A stretch of 64,000 bases of DNA from Fimbriimonadaceae bacterium. Lineage in GTDB: Bacteria; Armatimonadota; Fimbriimonadia; Fimbriimonadales; Fimbriimonadaceae. Shown piece after piece: positions 24,463-34,004 of the stretch (position 1 is the stretch's first letter; each line of letters starts with the position of its first letter). The DNA lies in NCBI GenBank assembly GCA_019454105.1, contig CP075364.1, positions 1,057,362 to 1,121,361 of the forward strand, read 5' to 3'. The notes under the pieces were generated by a model. That model was not told the DNA's origin, did not search any database, and saw only the letters and a list, made by a program, of their open reading frames with translations. A program made the translations under genes and the position numbers.

Positions 24463-26070
24463 TTAGCCGCCGACCGCGTCGGTGCCGTTCACTGGCCCTG
24501 GATTCGGGTCTTCGACCCGCTCCCGAACGGGAGACTGATTGGGCTTGACGGCAGGCGCTTTCGGCTGAGCCGTCGCCTCGCGCTTCGACTCCTCGCGCGC
24601 AGGAGCCGGGCGCGAGGCAGCACTGGTTCCGCTACGGCTCGTCGGCCTTCGGGCCCCCGTGTAACGGCGAGCATAGTAGCCTTCGTTGAGGCTGTTCACG
24701 CGCACGCGGCCCCCGCCGCTGCTCGCGTGGATGAACTTGCCGTTACCGACATAGATGCCGACGTGGCTGACGCGCGAGCCACGGGTGTTGAAGAAGACGA
24801 GGTCTCCCTTGGAGAGGTTCTCTCGGCTCACGGCCTTCCCAGACTGTGACTGGGCGATCGAGGTGCGCGGGAGTTGGACGCCGTGCTTGCTGTAGACGTA
24901 AGTCGTGAACCCAGAACAGTCAAATCCGCTCCGGGAGGTGCCGCCCCACCGGTAGCGGACGCCCATCGCGCTCGCTGCGGTGTCGATCACGTCGCCGTTG
25001 CCCGAATAGGCCAGGGCGTCGGAATAGTCGGGCTTTCCGCTGGACTGCCGCCGCGGTTGGGCGGCGACCGTCCGCCTCTGGCTCGACGAGGACGCCACGG
25101 AGTTCCTCGCAGTGCTCGGGCGCTGGGCGGAAGTGTCCGCGGCCACGTAGTTGCGGCTCATCGCAGCCCGGGCGAGCCGCTCCTCGCGCTCGGCAGCAGC
25201 GACCTGGGACGCGGGGACTTCGGTCAAGAGGTCTTGGCGCACCCATCCGACCGTGCCGCCGCTGAAGGCGAGTTTGTACCAGTCGCCGATCCTATCGCGC
25301 ACCTTGGCGAACCGACCCTGGTCGACCATCGTGACCTTTCGGGCATCGGTCGACGCACCAGCGCGGACAATGACGTTGTCGCGGACGACCTTGGCCCGCT
25401 TGGTGAGAATCTTGGGCGTCTGGCGGCCCGCGACCTTCGGAACGTTCACCATCGTGCCAGGGCGGAGACGGTTCCAGTTGACGTTCGGGTTCGCGGCCCG
25501 CACCTGCGGCGGGGTCACACCATAGCGGCGCGCGATCGTCCAGTCGTTGTCGTCGTCTTCGGCTTTGTGCTGGATCGTGCCCTGGGTCGCCGGCAGTGAC
25601 GCTGTCTGCAACGCTGGTTTCTCCTGGGTAGAGGAGGCGACTTGAAGCCCCGGAACGCTCAAGAACTGGCCGATCTGGAGGGCCGTCCAGTTGACTCCAG
25701 GATTGGCTTGGCGGAGGTCGCTCGGCTTGATGCCGTGCCGTCTGGCAATGGACCAGTCGGTGTCGCCGTTTTGAACCTTGTACTTCCCTGGTTCAGGTTC
25801 TACCTGGGCGAGGGTCTGTTTGATTCGTCCAGGGATTACGATCACCGCGCCGGGCCGAAGCTTCTCAGGCTGGATCGTTGGGTTGGCGAGGGTCAAGCGT
25901 TCATAGCCGGTGCTGTACCTGCGCGCGATGCTCGCAAAGGTCTCTCCTGGCTGGACGCGATGAACGTTGGGCGCTTTGTAGCTTCCGCTGGTGAGCAGTG
26001 CGCACGCAAATAAGGCTCCGGAAACGATCAATAGGCTCCTCCTCCGGTTCCGGAAAGCTATGAGGCTCAT
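24463..26070 (-). CDS. LysM-SH3-NlpC/P60 cell-wall hydrolase
   Basis: A 535-residue secreted or anchored peptidoglycan peptidase. A basic N-terminus and one hydrophobic segment (RRRSLLIVSGALFACALL) form the export signal or anchor. Three LysM repeats follow (VQPGETFASIARRYS, VQNGDTDWSIARRHG, and a variant EDDDNDWTIARRYG), then an SH3_3 domain (about 230-290), a Ser/Arg-rich linker, and an NlpC/P60 domain with catalytic Cys near 383 (GFDCSGFTTYVY) and His in VSHVGIYVG. The Pro/Ala/Lys-rich tail is disordered. A TTGACA-18-TATGGT promoter at 26118-26089 makes ATG 26070 the first usable start, 29 residues shorter than the open frame allows. Confidence 0.92.
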   Translation of the reverse strand: MSLIAFRNRRRSLLIVSGALFACALLTSGSYKAPNVHRVQPGETFASIARRYSTGYERLTLANPTIQPEKLRPGAVIVIPGRIKQTLAQVEPEPGKYKVQNGDTDWSIARRHGIKPSDLRQANPGVNWTALQIGQFLSVPGLQVASSTQEKPALQTASLPATQGTIQHKAEDDDNDWTIARRYGVTPPQVRAANPNVNWNRLRPGTMVNVPKVAGRQTPKILTKRAKVVRDNVIVRAGASTDARKVTMVDQGRFAKVRDRIGDWYKLAFSGGTVGWVRQDLLTEVPASQVAAAEREERLARAAMSRNYVAADTSAQRPSTARNSVASSSSQRRTVAAQPRRQSSGKPDYSDALAYSGNGDVIDTAASAMGVRYRWGGTSRSGFDCSGFTTYVYSKHGVQLPRTSIAQSQSGKAVSRENLSKGDLVFFNTRGSRVSHVGIYVGNGKFIHASSGGGRVRVNSLNEGYYARRYTGARRPTSRSGTSAASRPAPAREESKREATAQPKAPAVKPNQSPVRERVEDPNPGPVNGTDAVGG

Positions 26071-26088
26071 AGCCAGACCGGAACGCAC

Positions 26089-26118
26089 ACCATACCGGCT
26101 TTCTTTTGAGTGTGTCAA
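26089..26118 (-). promoter_or_regulatory. Promoter of the NlpC/P60 gene
   Basis: On the minus strand, TTGACA (26118-26113), 18 bases, then TATGGT (26094-26089). Transcription would start about 12 bases before ATG 26070, inside what a naive longest-frame call would treat as coding sequence. Confidence 0.65.
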
Positions 26119-26208
26119 CCACATAGACGGACCTCCGGGACTCTTGGGAGCGGGCAAACAACAACAATCGGGCAGATATTCCCGACTTTGGTACTATTGT
26201 GGGGCCCC

Positions 26209-27090
26209 GTGGTGAGTGTCCTTATAGTCAACTGGAACACTCGGGACTTGTTGCGGTCTTGCATCCAGTCAATCTTGAGGCACCCGCCGGAGGGCCCCTA
26301 TGAGATCTTGGTGGTGGACAACGACTCGTCTGACGGGTCGGCCGCCATGGTCGAGACAGAATTTCCGGACGCCAGGCTTTTCAGACCGGGCAAGAACCTG
26401 GGCTATGCGGCCGGAAACAATTTGGCCTTCAGCCATGCCCAAGGCGAACTTCTCCTGACCCTCAATCCGGACACCGAGTTCGAGGATGACACCTTGGCCC
26501 GAGCGTGCGCCGCCCTTGCCAAGCAGCCGAGGGCGGGATCTCTCGCCGTGCGGCTCGTCGGGCCGGACGGCCGGACTCAAAGGTCGGTGCGAGGGTTTCC
26601 CACTCCCCTTGGCGTCATGGGGCAGGCCCTGAGGCTCGATCACCTGTTTCCGGATTCGGTCTTGGGCAGCTACAGCCTGCCCAAGTTCGATTACGACCGG
26701 CCAGGCCCAGCCCCGCAACCTATGGGGACGTTCTTGCTCTTTCGCCGCGAGGCCCTGGCGATGGTCGGCGACCCTTGCGCCCCTTTTGACGAACAGTTCC
26801 CGATCTTCTTCAACGAAGTCGACCTGCTGTACCGGCTTGACCGGGCCGGCTGGCCCTGCTGGTATGAGCCCAGCGGGCACGTGTGGCACCACCACGGCGC
26901 CAGCACCCGGCAGGTCAGGAAGTCCATGGTCTGGGAGTCGCACCGGAGCCTGGTACGGTATCTCCGCAAGCACCTGGCCGGGCCCGAAAGGCTCTGGTTG
27001 CCGCTTGTCTGGCTTTTGGCGACCCTATCGGCGCTGGTAAGGGCCAAAGGATTCTATGCCGGATTTCGAGCTCAGTGTGACGATCTGTAG
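26209..27090 (+). CDS. Family 2 glycosyltransferase (rhamnosyltransferase-like)
   Basis: A GT-A fold glycosyltransferase of about 293 residues. The N-terminal VSVLIVNWNTRDLL and VVDNDSSDGSA bind the sugar nucleotide; LNPDTEFEDD holds the metal-binding acidic motif, and FFNEVDLLYRLDRAGW contains the acceptor-side E-D-type motif. One hydrophobic helix is at the C-terminus. Start: one of two tandem GTG codons (26209, 26212); the open frame extends upstream but precedes the TACTAT -10 box (26192-26197). First gene of a three-gene polysaccharide operon; the next gene starts 35 bases before its stop. Confidence 0.9.
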   Translation: MVSVLIVNWNTRDLLRSCIQSILRHPPEGPYEILVVDNDSSDGSAAMVETEFPDARLFRPGKNLGYAAGNNLAFSHAQGELLLTLNPDTEFEDDTLARACAALAKQPRAGSLAVRLVGPDGRTQRSVRGFPTPLGVMGQALRLDHLFPDSVLGSYSLPKFDYDRPGPAPQPMGTFLLFRREALAMVGDPCAPFDEQFPIFFNEVDLLYRLDRAGWPCWYEPSGHVWHHHGASTRQVRKSMVWESHRSLVRYLRKHLAGPERLWLPLVWLLATLSALVRAKGFYAGFRAQCDDL

Positions 27091-27958
27091 CTGGAACACT
27101 CGCGAGGACCTGCGGCTTTGCCTTGAGAGTCTTCGGGCCGCCCAAGGCGAGGCCGACTTCGAAGTGATCGTGGTGGACAACGCCTCAGCCGACGGATCGG
27201 CCGACATGGTCGAGTCGGAGTTTCCCGAGTTCAACCTTGTCCGGTCTCCTGTGAACCTTGGCTTCACGGGCGGGCACAACCTGGCCCTCGGTCGCCGAGC
27301 GGGCCATCACGCCGCCTTGCTCAATTCCGACACGGTCGTCCATCCCGGGGCGATCGGAAGCTTGGCCAATGTTCTGAGGAACCAGCCCGATGTCGGGATC
27401 GTGGCCCCTAAGCTCCTTAACCCAGACGGAAGCCTTCAATACAGTTGCCGACGATTCCCCAATCCCATCGCGGCCGCCTTCCGGAACACGTTCTTGGGCC
27501 GGTGGTTCCCGAACAATCCCTATGTCCGCGACTATCTGATGAAGGACTTCGACCACTCTTCTCCTCGCGAGGTCGACTGGGTCTCTGGGGCCGCGCTCTT
27601 CATCCGCAACGAGGCCCTGGAAAGGGTCGGCAGACTCGATGAGAGCTTTTTTATGTACTGTGAGGACGTCGATCTTTGTAAGAGGGTCTGGGACGCCGGT
27701 TACCGGGTGGTTTATTGGCCCGAGGCCGTCGTGACCCATGCGATCGGACGAAGCACCGACAAAGCGGCCAACAAAATGATTGTTCGGTTCCATCGCTCGA
27801 TGCTTCGGTATTACCGAAAGCATTTGATCTCTCAGGCTCCGTTCTTGTTGCGCCCCGGCCTGATCGCCTTGGCAGCCCTGGCCCTGAGCGTCAGGGCCGG
27901 GCTGTTCCTCAGCAAAAACGGGATCGACGCCCTAAGGAGGTGGGCCTTTCATCGATGA
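27056..27958 (+). CDS. Family 2 glycosyltransferase
   Basis: A 300-residue paralogue of the preceding gene with the same layout: LSVTICSWNTREDLRLCL, VVDNASADGSADMV, LNSDTVVHPGA (acidic metal motif) and FMYCEDVDLCKRVWDAGYR. The C-terminus has one membrane-associated helix. Successive GT2 enzymes like these usually add sugars one after another to a lipid-linked oligosaccharide. It overlaps the upstream gene by 35 bases and the downstream gene by ATGA, so the three are almost surely co-translated. Confidence 0.92.
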   Translation: MPDFELSVTICSWNTREDLRLCLESLRAAQGEADFEVIVVDNASADGSADMVESEFPEFNLVRSPVNLGFTGGHNLALGRRAGHHAALLNSDTVVHPGAIGSLANVLRNQPDVGIVAPKLLNPDGSLQYSCRRFPNPIAAAFRNTFLGRWFPNNPYVRDYLMKDFDHSSPREVDWVSGAALFIRNEALERVGRLDESFFMYCEDVDLCKRVWDAGYRVVYWPEAVVTHAIGRSTDKAANKMIVRFHRSMLRYYRKHLISQAPFLLRPGLIALAALALSVRAGLFLSKNGIDALRRWAFHR

Positions 27959-30021
27959 CAAGGCCGACTCTCGAACAAGGGCTCTTGGCTTTGGGACTGG
28001 CCCTGGCCGTGGTGATTGGAGGACAGGTCGCCTTGACCCCGCTTCCATGGCCCGCAGGGGGCTGGGCCGAAGGGGCACTGGGCGGACTGGAGCTGCCCCT
28101 GAACGCCCGATGGTTGATCTCGCTCTTCTTGGTGGTCGCGTTCGCCCTGGCCTGGTTTCGTCACCGTATTGTCCAGATCCCCGTCTTGCCAGTCATAGGG
28201 TGTCTGGGCGTGTTCTGCGGGTTGGTCCTGGCTTCGGTGCCGCAGTCGGCGTTCCCGATGGCGAGCTTCCAGTTCGGGCTCGAATGGCTGACCTATGCCC
28301 TCGCTTTGGGGGCGGCGGTGGCTGTCGTCGGGAGAGGAGGCGGCCCGAGAGCCATGGTCTGGATCCTGGTCTCTGCGGCGGTACTTGTGGCGGCCAAGGG
28401 GATCACGGAGTACGCCGGGATGCGGGCCATCGAGCCGACCTACCGGATCTTCGCCGGTTGGAACAATCCTAACGCTCTCGCTGGGATCCTCGTCCTGGCG
28501 TCGCCGTTGGCGACTGGGTTGGCCGTCACGGCTCAGAGGGCCGAGAGGTTCGCGGCCTGGGCTTGCGCCGCTCTCTTGGCCGTCGCGCTCACGCTCACCC
28601 AGTCCAAGGGGGGTCTGGCGTGCTTTTTCCTGGCTCATGGGGCGTTGTTCTTGTTGGCCCTTGTTTGGCGCGCCGGGTGGGGGGCCTTGAGCGCGTTCGT
28701 AGCCCCATGTTTGGCCCTGGCGTTTGGCGGGCTGCTCGCGCTCACCCAACCGACGGCGACCGGGCCGGGGCCCGCTTTCACGAGGCTGGCCCAAGCTGGC
28801 CAGTCTCAAGAGCAGTCGGCAGGGTTCCGGGTTCTTCTCTGGCGCTCTGCGGTCGAGCTGATCCGGGAAAGGCCCCAGGGGATCGGGATCGGGACCTTCC
28901 AGTTTGAGTCCACCCGCCCTGGGCTCACCCCGGCCACCTACCTGGCCCACCAATCCTGGCTTCAGGTCACGGCGGAGACGGGCTGGCTCGGCCTTGTCGG
29001 CTTACTCGCGCTGCTCGGCGTCGCTGGTCGTGCCGCGTTGAGGAGGGTCGCGTCCCTGCCCGCTCCCAGGCGCCTCGTTCTGGCCGGGGTCGTCTCGAGC
29101 CTCGTCGGGGTCGGGGCGAACGGCTTCGTCGAAAGCAACCTCTATTATTTCGGGACGGGAGTGGCGACGTTCGCCCTCATCGGCGTCGCTCTCCTCCTCG
29201 GGACCGACGGCGTCACTCCGGAAATGACGCCAAGACCCTTGCGGCACATTCTAGCGGCGGGAGTCGCGCTTCTCTTCTTCGGAGGCTGGTCGGTCCTGGC
29301 TTCGAGCGAAGTCGCAAGATCCCAGGCCCTTGCCGGGATGGCCGATGGAAAGCCCGCCCCCCCGCCTTCGCTCGTTTGGGACAGCGAGGCTTGGTATCTG
29401 GCCTCGGTTTCGTCAGGTACACCGGAGCTACGGCTCGAACACGCCCGGCAGGCCGCGCGGTGGCAACCGAGCCCCAGGATGCTGCGCTACTTGGCCCGCG
29501 TTCAAACTTCGCAGGGCAGGACAGGAGAAGCGGCGGCGACGCTCCAACAGGCCCTCAAGCGCGACCCGTGCAACCTCCCCGCCCTCCTACAACTCGCCCA
29601 GCTCTATGACCAAGAGGGCGACCGGGCCATGGCCCGAGAGTTCGCCGCCCGTGCCGTCGCCGTCGAGCAAACAACGGTCTTCAAGACACGGGCGATCCCG
29701 GAGTTGATCCCGATTCAGACTTATGACGCGCGCTTGATCCTGGCCAAGGACGAGCCCGATCCTTTGGAAAGGGCCCGTCTCCTGGCCGAAGCCTGCCGCG
29801 GCTTTCTCAGCTTTGTGACGGTCACCGGCCCTCAGATCGAGAGGTTCAGCCGCGCCAACGCTCCGCAAGGATTCTTGGGCAACACGATGGAGACCCTTGC
29901 CGAAGTCAAGGAAAAGGCCAAAGGAGCCGGCAACGAGGCGGCCAAGATTTACCGCAAGCTCGGCAAGGAGGAGGAACGCTCCAAGTTGCTCGAGGAGATG
30001 TCTGTCTTGGGTTCCGACTGA
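27955..30021 (+). CDS. O-antigen ligase/polymerase-like (Wzy_C) membrane protein with TPR tail
   Basis: A 688-residue protein. About 11-12 hydrophobic helices fill residues 1-440, with the Wzy_C-type region around SAGFRVLLWRSAVELIRERP, then GIGIGTFQ (the large loop and its Arg residues). From about 480 onward there are TPR-like repeats (LRYLARVQTSQGRTGEAAAT, LLQLAQLYDQEGDRAMAREF), placed on the cytoplasmic or periplasmic side. Likely to polymerise or ligate the glycan made by the two GT2 enzymes. Starts at ATG overlapping the upstream TGA. The 3' end overlaps the converging PBP2 gene by 73 bases, unusually long. Confidence 0.85.
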   Translation: MTRPTLEQGLLALGLALAVVIGGQVALTPLPWPAGGWAEGALGGLELPLNARWLISLFLVVAFALAWFRHRIVQIPVLPVIGCLGVFCGLVLASVPQSAFPMASFQFGLEWLTYALALGAAVAVVGRGGGPRAMVWILVSAAVLVAAKGITEYAGMRAIEPTYRIFAGWNNPNALAGILVLASPLATGLAVTAQRAERFAAWACAALLAVALTLTQSKGGLACFFLAHGALFLLALVWRAGWGALSAFVAPCLALAFGGLLALTQPTATGPGPAFTRLAQAGQSQEQSAGFRVLLWRSAVELIRERPQGIGIGTFQFESTRPGLTPATYLAHQSWLQVTAETGWLGLVGLLALLGVAGRAALRRVASLPAPRRLVLAGVVSSLVGVGANGFVESNLYYFGTGVATFALIGVALLLGTDGVTPEMTPRPLRHILAAGVALLFFGGWSVLASSEVARSQALAGMADGKPAPPPSLVWDSEAWYLASVSSGTPELRLEHARQAARWQPSPRMLRYLARVQTSQGRTGEAAATLQQALKRDPCNLPALLQLAQLYDQEGDRAMAREFAARAVAVEQTTVFKTRAIPELIPIQTYDARLILAKDEPDPLERARLLAEACRGFLSFVTVTGPQIERFSRANAPQGFLGNTMETLAEVKEKAKGAGNEAAKIYRKLGKEEERSKLLEEMSVLGSD

Positions 30022-31799
30022 ACCTTCACTACGGGACTCCTCGGTTGGATCAGCCAGCGGACGATGCGGCCCGCGATCGGAGCGGCCACTTCTCCGCCGT
30101 GGCCCGCGTTCTCGGCCATGACTGCGACGACGTACTTGGGTTGGTCGAGTGGGGCCATGGCGACAAACCAACTGTGGGTCTCTTTGTCTTTGCGGTTCTC
30201 GGCGCTCCCGGTCTTGCCACCCCACCTGAGCCCAGGGATCCTCGCTCCGGCTCCTGTTCCGGACTCGATCACCGCACCCAGCGAAGTGGCGAGGGTCTCC
30301 CACTGACTGGAAGGCGCCTGTATCTCGCCGAGGACTTGAGACCGAACCGACTCAGGTTTCGAGTCCTCTTGCGGCGAAACGATCGCTCTGGCGATCTTCG
30401 GCTGGTAAGAGACGCCACGGTTGGCGACCATCGCCATCACGCACGCCATTTGCAGCGGGGTGACGGCGAGTTCGCCTTGTCCCACGCCCAGGTTCACGGT
30501 GTCACCAATACTGAACCGTCGCGTGCGGTGCTTGGCCCACCATTCCGGCGTCGGAACAATCCCGGTCGCTTCGGCTGGAAGGTCAAGACCGGTCTTCCTG
30601 CCAAGGCCGAGGATGTCACAGGTCTCGCGGATGGCATCCGGGCCCACCCGGACGGCCATATCGGCGAAATACGCGTTGCACGACTTAGCCATGGCCCTGA
30701 CAAAGGCGACGTCGCCATGGACGCCCATGCATCTGAACTGCCGGTTGCCCATGCGGTATGAGCCGGTGCACCGGGCGTGTCGGTTGGGATCGAACAGACC
30801 CCTCCGCATGGCGCTCAGGGTCGTGACGATCTTGAAGGTCGAACCGGGAGCATAGGCCGCCCCGGCTGCGCGGAAGAACATCGGGTTGGACGGGTCGCTC
30901 CGGAGCCGGTCGAACTCGTCTTGGCTGATGCCACGCAGAAAGAGCGACGCGTCGAACGTCGGGCTGCTCACCATGCATAGGACTTCTCCCGTCTTCGGAT
31001 CGAGAACGACGATCGACCCTCTTCGACCGCTGAGTGAGGCGAGAGCCTCGCGCTGGAGAGCCAGATCGATGCTCAGTACCAGCGTCTTCCCGGGGACAGG
31101 GGCGTCGATCCCGAGCGAGCGGACGGGCCGCCTCTTGACGTCGACCACCATCCTTTCAGAGCCGGGCTGGCCCATCAGCGTGGTCTCATATTCCCGTTCG
31201 AGCCCCTGGATTCCCACATACTCGGCAGGCTTCACTCCTTGGTCTTTAAGACGTTTGACGTCGACGTCGCGAGGTTTGCGGACATAGCCGAGGATGTGGG
31301 CGAGCTCCTTGGGAGCAGCGTAGGACCGCATCGGAAGCGTCTCGACGCCAAAGCCTGGAAGTCGCCATGCCGATTCGGCGATCCGGGTCGCGATTTTGGA
31401 GTCCACTCCGATGTACACGGGCGCGGGGAGTTCTCCGGCATATGCTGCCGCTTGTATCTCAGCCGTAAGCTTCTCGGGTTTGACACCGAGCCAGGAAGCC
31501 ACCTCCTTGACGGCTTCCGGGTGGCGGAGAGCTTCGTGCGGCCTGGCGGTGACGCAAGCCTTGGGGGCAATGTTCGCCACGATCCTGCCAGCTCGGTCGA
31601 CGATCTTTCCTCGGGGCGCCAGTCGCTCAATCTTGGCCCGACCCCCGCTCTCCGACGCCGCAACGAGGTCTTCCGACATCACGACCTGAAGGACCCAAAG
31701 GCGAACCCCATAGAGGAGGAAGACCAAGAGGAGGACAGTCGGCACGACGACGAACCTGAGGTCGAGCGAGCGTTCTTCAGGCGCGTGAATGACGGACAC
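29949..31799 (-). CDS. Penicillin-binding protein 2/3-type transpeptidase
   Basis: A class B PBP of about 616 residues that cross-links peptidoglycan. One N-terminal membrane helix (VVVPTVLLLVFLLYGVRLWVL), a dimerisation domain starting PRGKIVDRAGRIVA, and a transpeptidase domain with active-site Ser near 319 (APGSTFKIV), SCN, and KTG near 527 (GGKTGSAENR). The domain order fits PBP2/FtsI; which of the two is not certain. The start proposed is GTG 31799, two bases after the PBP1A stop with an AGGGG ribosome site, since the ATG codons upstream lie within PBP1A. Last gene of the sigma-factor operon. Confidence 0.9.
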   Translation of the reverse strand: MSVIHAPEERSLDLRFVVVPTVLLLVFLLYGVRLWVLQVVMSEDLVAASESGGRAKIERLAPRGKIVDRAGRIVANIAPKACVTARPHEALRHPEAVKEVASWLGVKPEKLTAEIQAAAYAGELPAPVYIGVDSKIATRIAESAWRLPGFGVETLPMRSYAAPKELAHILGYVRKPRDVDVKRLKDQGVKPAEYVGIQGLEREYETTLMGQPGSERMVVDVKRRPVRSLGIDAPVPGKTLVLSIDLALQREALASLSGRRGSIVVLDPKTGEVLCMVSSPTFDASLFLRGISQDEFDRLRSDPSNPMFFRAAGAAYAPGSTFKIVTTLSAMRRGLFDPNRHARCTGSYRMGNRQFRCMGVHGDVAFVRAMAKSCNAYFADMAVRVGPDAIRETCDILGLGRKTGLDLPAEATGIVPTPEWWAKHRTRRFSIGDTVNLGVGQGELAVTPLQMACVMAMVANRGVSYQPKIARAIVSPQEDSKPESVRSQVLGEIQAPSSQWETLATSLGAVIESGTGAGARIPGLRWGGKTGSAENRKDKETHSWFVAMAPLDQPKYVVAVMAENAGHGGEVAAPIAGRIVRWLIQPRSPVVKVQSEPKTDISSSNLERSSSLPSLR

Positions 31800-31801
31800 G
31801 G

Positions 31802-33994
31802 CTACCCCTGCCGGTGCGCCGTGCATTCGGCTTTGGGCTCTTGGCCCTTTGTAAACGCGCGCTTGATCCGAGACGGGCAATAGGCCGTGGCGCGGCGGCC
31901 GGTATCGACGCAGACCTCGACCGTCAGGTTGTTCTCGGTCTCGGCTGGAGCGGGCTCCAAGGGCGGGACAACTTCAGGGAACGAGGCGTCGTCGCCAGTC
32001 GTCCCGCTGGGCGGTCGATCCTTGGCCGGTTTGTCGTCGATGGGAGGTGCTGTCGTGGCCTCGCGATCGCCGCCGACATCGACGCTCCCCCGGGAGATGA
32101 CCCTGTGCTTTTCACCGAACAGCTTTTGGGCGTGGCTCACGATTTCGGCCCAAAGCGGGGCCACGACCTGTCCGCCCATGACAGAGTCGTCCATCTTTTC
32201 GTAGCGGGTCCTTCCGGCAGGGGTCTTGACCTCGTTGGCCACCCATCCCACGGCGATGAAGCGGTCGGTGTACCCGCAGAACCATGCGTCCTTGTTGTCG
32301 CTCGTCGTGCCCGTCTTCCCTCTGGCGTTCATGACTCGGCCAGCCCGCGTGCCGGTTCCAGAGGTGACGACCGCCCTCAGGGCCCGATCGACGCCTTCTG
32401 CCGCCGTGGAACTCAAGACACGGCGATGGTAGACGGGCTCCGCTTGGAAGATCGGCAAGCCGTCAGGACCAACGATCTTTGAGACCAAGAACGGGGTGAC
32501 ACGGTCGCCGCCAGACTGAAAGACACTGTACGCGGACGCGATCTCGATCGGGTAGACCTCTTCGGCCCCAAGGGCCAGCGTCTGCACAGGGTCAAGTTGG
32601 CTGGTGAACCCAAAGGTGTTCTTGCAGACAGCGATCACGTTCTCTGTCCCGGCCGCACGCTGGGCCCACATGGCTGGGACGTTGATCGACTTGGCAAGGG
32701 CCGTGGTCACCGAGACCGATCCTCCCTTGCCACCACCCCGTATGTATCGTTGAGTCCCTCGGTCGCGGATCAAGAAAGGTTCGTTGCTGACTGAGCCATA
32801 AGGGCTCAGAGCCCCGTATTCGAACGCGGCGGCATAAACGAACGGTTTGAAGGCAGAGCCGGGCTGTCGGAGCCCCTGGGTCACGACGTTGAACTGGTTC
32901 TTCTCGTAGTCGGGTCCACCGACCATCGCGAGGATCCGCCCCGTGTTGTCCATGATCAAGAACGCTGCGGTCGTGATGCGGAGACGCCGGCTCTGCTGCA
33001 CCATCTGCTGGACAGCCTTTTCGGCATAGGACTGCATGTCCGTGTTGATCGTCAGCTCGACCCGGTATCCCCCAGCCGAAAGGTCGATCTCTGGATACTT
33101 GTGCCGGATCCACGACCGGGCCGCGTCGACGACATACGGCGCGAGCCGCTTGCCCGAGATCGCGCGGGGCCGATCCTTCCGTAGCTTGATCTCTTCGGTG
33201 AGCGCTTCCTGGTACTCGGCCTCGCTCATCCAGCCTTCTTCCCGGATGATGCCCAAGACCAAGTCGCGGTTCTCAATCGCCTTCTTGAGGTTGACGAAAG
33301 GATTTTCATCGCTGGGGCGTCGGACGATCCTGGCCAACAGGGCGGCCTCGGACCACGTGAGCTTGTCAAGGCTCTTGCCAAAGTAGACCTCGGCGGCGGC
33401 GGAGACCCCGTACGCCCCGGCACCGAAGTAAACCTGGTTCAAGTAAAGCTCCAGGATCTGATCCTTTGTGAGCTGCCGCTCGATCATGGTCGCGAGCGCG
33501 ATGTCCTGAATCTTTCGGTCCACGGAGCGGGCGGAGCTCGTATAGACCCGTTTGGCGATCTGCATCGTGATCGTGCTGCCACCTTCCGTGCGGCGGCCCG
33601 AAAGCGTCGTCATCAGGGCCCGGCCCATGCCGAACGGATCGACCCCCATATGGTCGTAAAACCGCTTGTCCTCGGCGGCGAGTGTCGCGTGCACGACTTT
33701 CGGAGGAATCTGATCGAACAGGACGTGTTCGCGAAACTCGGTGGCCACCTCTTCCAGAACCTTGCCGTCTCGAGACACGATCTGGCTCGGACGCGTCGTG
33801 AGAGACCTCATGACGTCTGGGAGGTTCGGCACGAGCACGGCGGCCTCGTCCAGTCGCCGGACGGCATAAAGCGATCCGGCTATGAGGCCCAGGTTCGCAA
33901 GGGCCAAAAGGGCACAACCCCCGGTCTTGAGCTTCTTGCTGATCGGCCACTTGGCCCGAGGCCTGACGGCCTGTCTCGCGCTGGCCCGAGTCAC
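31802..33994 (-). CDS. Penicillin-binding protein 1A (bifunctional class A PBP)
   Basis: A 730-residue class A PBP. One membrane helix near residues 27-48. The glycosyltransferase domain (GT51) has AAEDKRFYDHMGVDP (catalytic Glu) and GGSTITMQIAK. The transpeptidase domain has GSAFKPF (Ser near 378), SIN and KTGTTSDNKDAWF (near 557). A Pro/Asp-rich linker leads to a C-terminal three-Cys tail (VEVCVDTG, YCPSRI, AECTAH). It polymerises and cross-links peptidoglycan. GTG start ten bases after the RseB-like gene, so it belongs to the sigma-factor operon. Confidence 0.94.
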   Translation of the reverse strand: MTRASARQAVRPRAKWPISKKLKTGGCALLALANLGLIAGSLYAVRRLDEAAVLVPNLPDVMRSLTTRPSQIVSRDGKVLEEVATEFREHVLFDQIPPKVVHATLAAEDKRFYDHMGVDPFGMGRALMTTLSGRRTEGGSTITMQIAKRVYTSSARSVDRKIQDIALATMIERQLTKDQILELYLNQVYFGAGAYGVSAAAEVYFGKSLDKLTWSEAALLARIVRRPSDENPFVNLKKAIENRDLVLGIIREEGWMSEAEYQEALTEEIKLRKDRPRAISGKRLAPYVVDAARSWIRHKYPEIDLSAGGYRVELTINTDMQSYAEKAVQQMVQQSRRLRITTAAFLIMDNTGRILAMVGGPDYEKNQFNVVTQGLRQPGSAFKPFVYAAAFEYGALSPYGSVSNEPFLIRDRGTQRYIRGGGKGGSVSVTTALAKSINVPAMWAQRAAGTENVIAVCKNTFGFTSQLDPVQTLALGAEEVYPIEIASAYSVFQSGGDRVTPFLVSKIVGPDGLPIFQAEPVYHRRVLSSTAAEGVDRALRAVVTSGTGTRAGRVMNARGKTGTTSDNKDAWFCGYTDRFIAVGWVANEVKTPAGRTRYEKMDDSVMGGQVVAPLWAEIVSHAQKLFGEKHRVISRGSVDVGGDREATTAPPIDDKPAKDRPPSGTTGDDASFPEVVPPLEPAPAETENNLTVEVCVDTGRRATAYCPSRIKRAFTKGQEPKAECTAHRQG

Positions 33995-34004
33995 GTTCAG
34001 TGAA

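Noticed and set aside
26110-26208. Longer start for the first glycosyltransferase
   Set aside because: The added residues precede a TACTAT -10 box and lie over the divergent NlpC/P60 promoter; the conserved fold begins at the tandem GTG codons.
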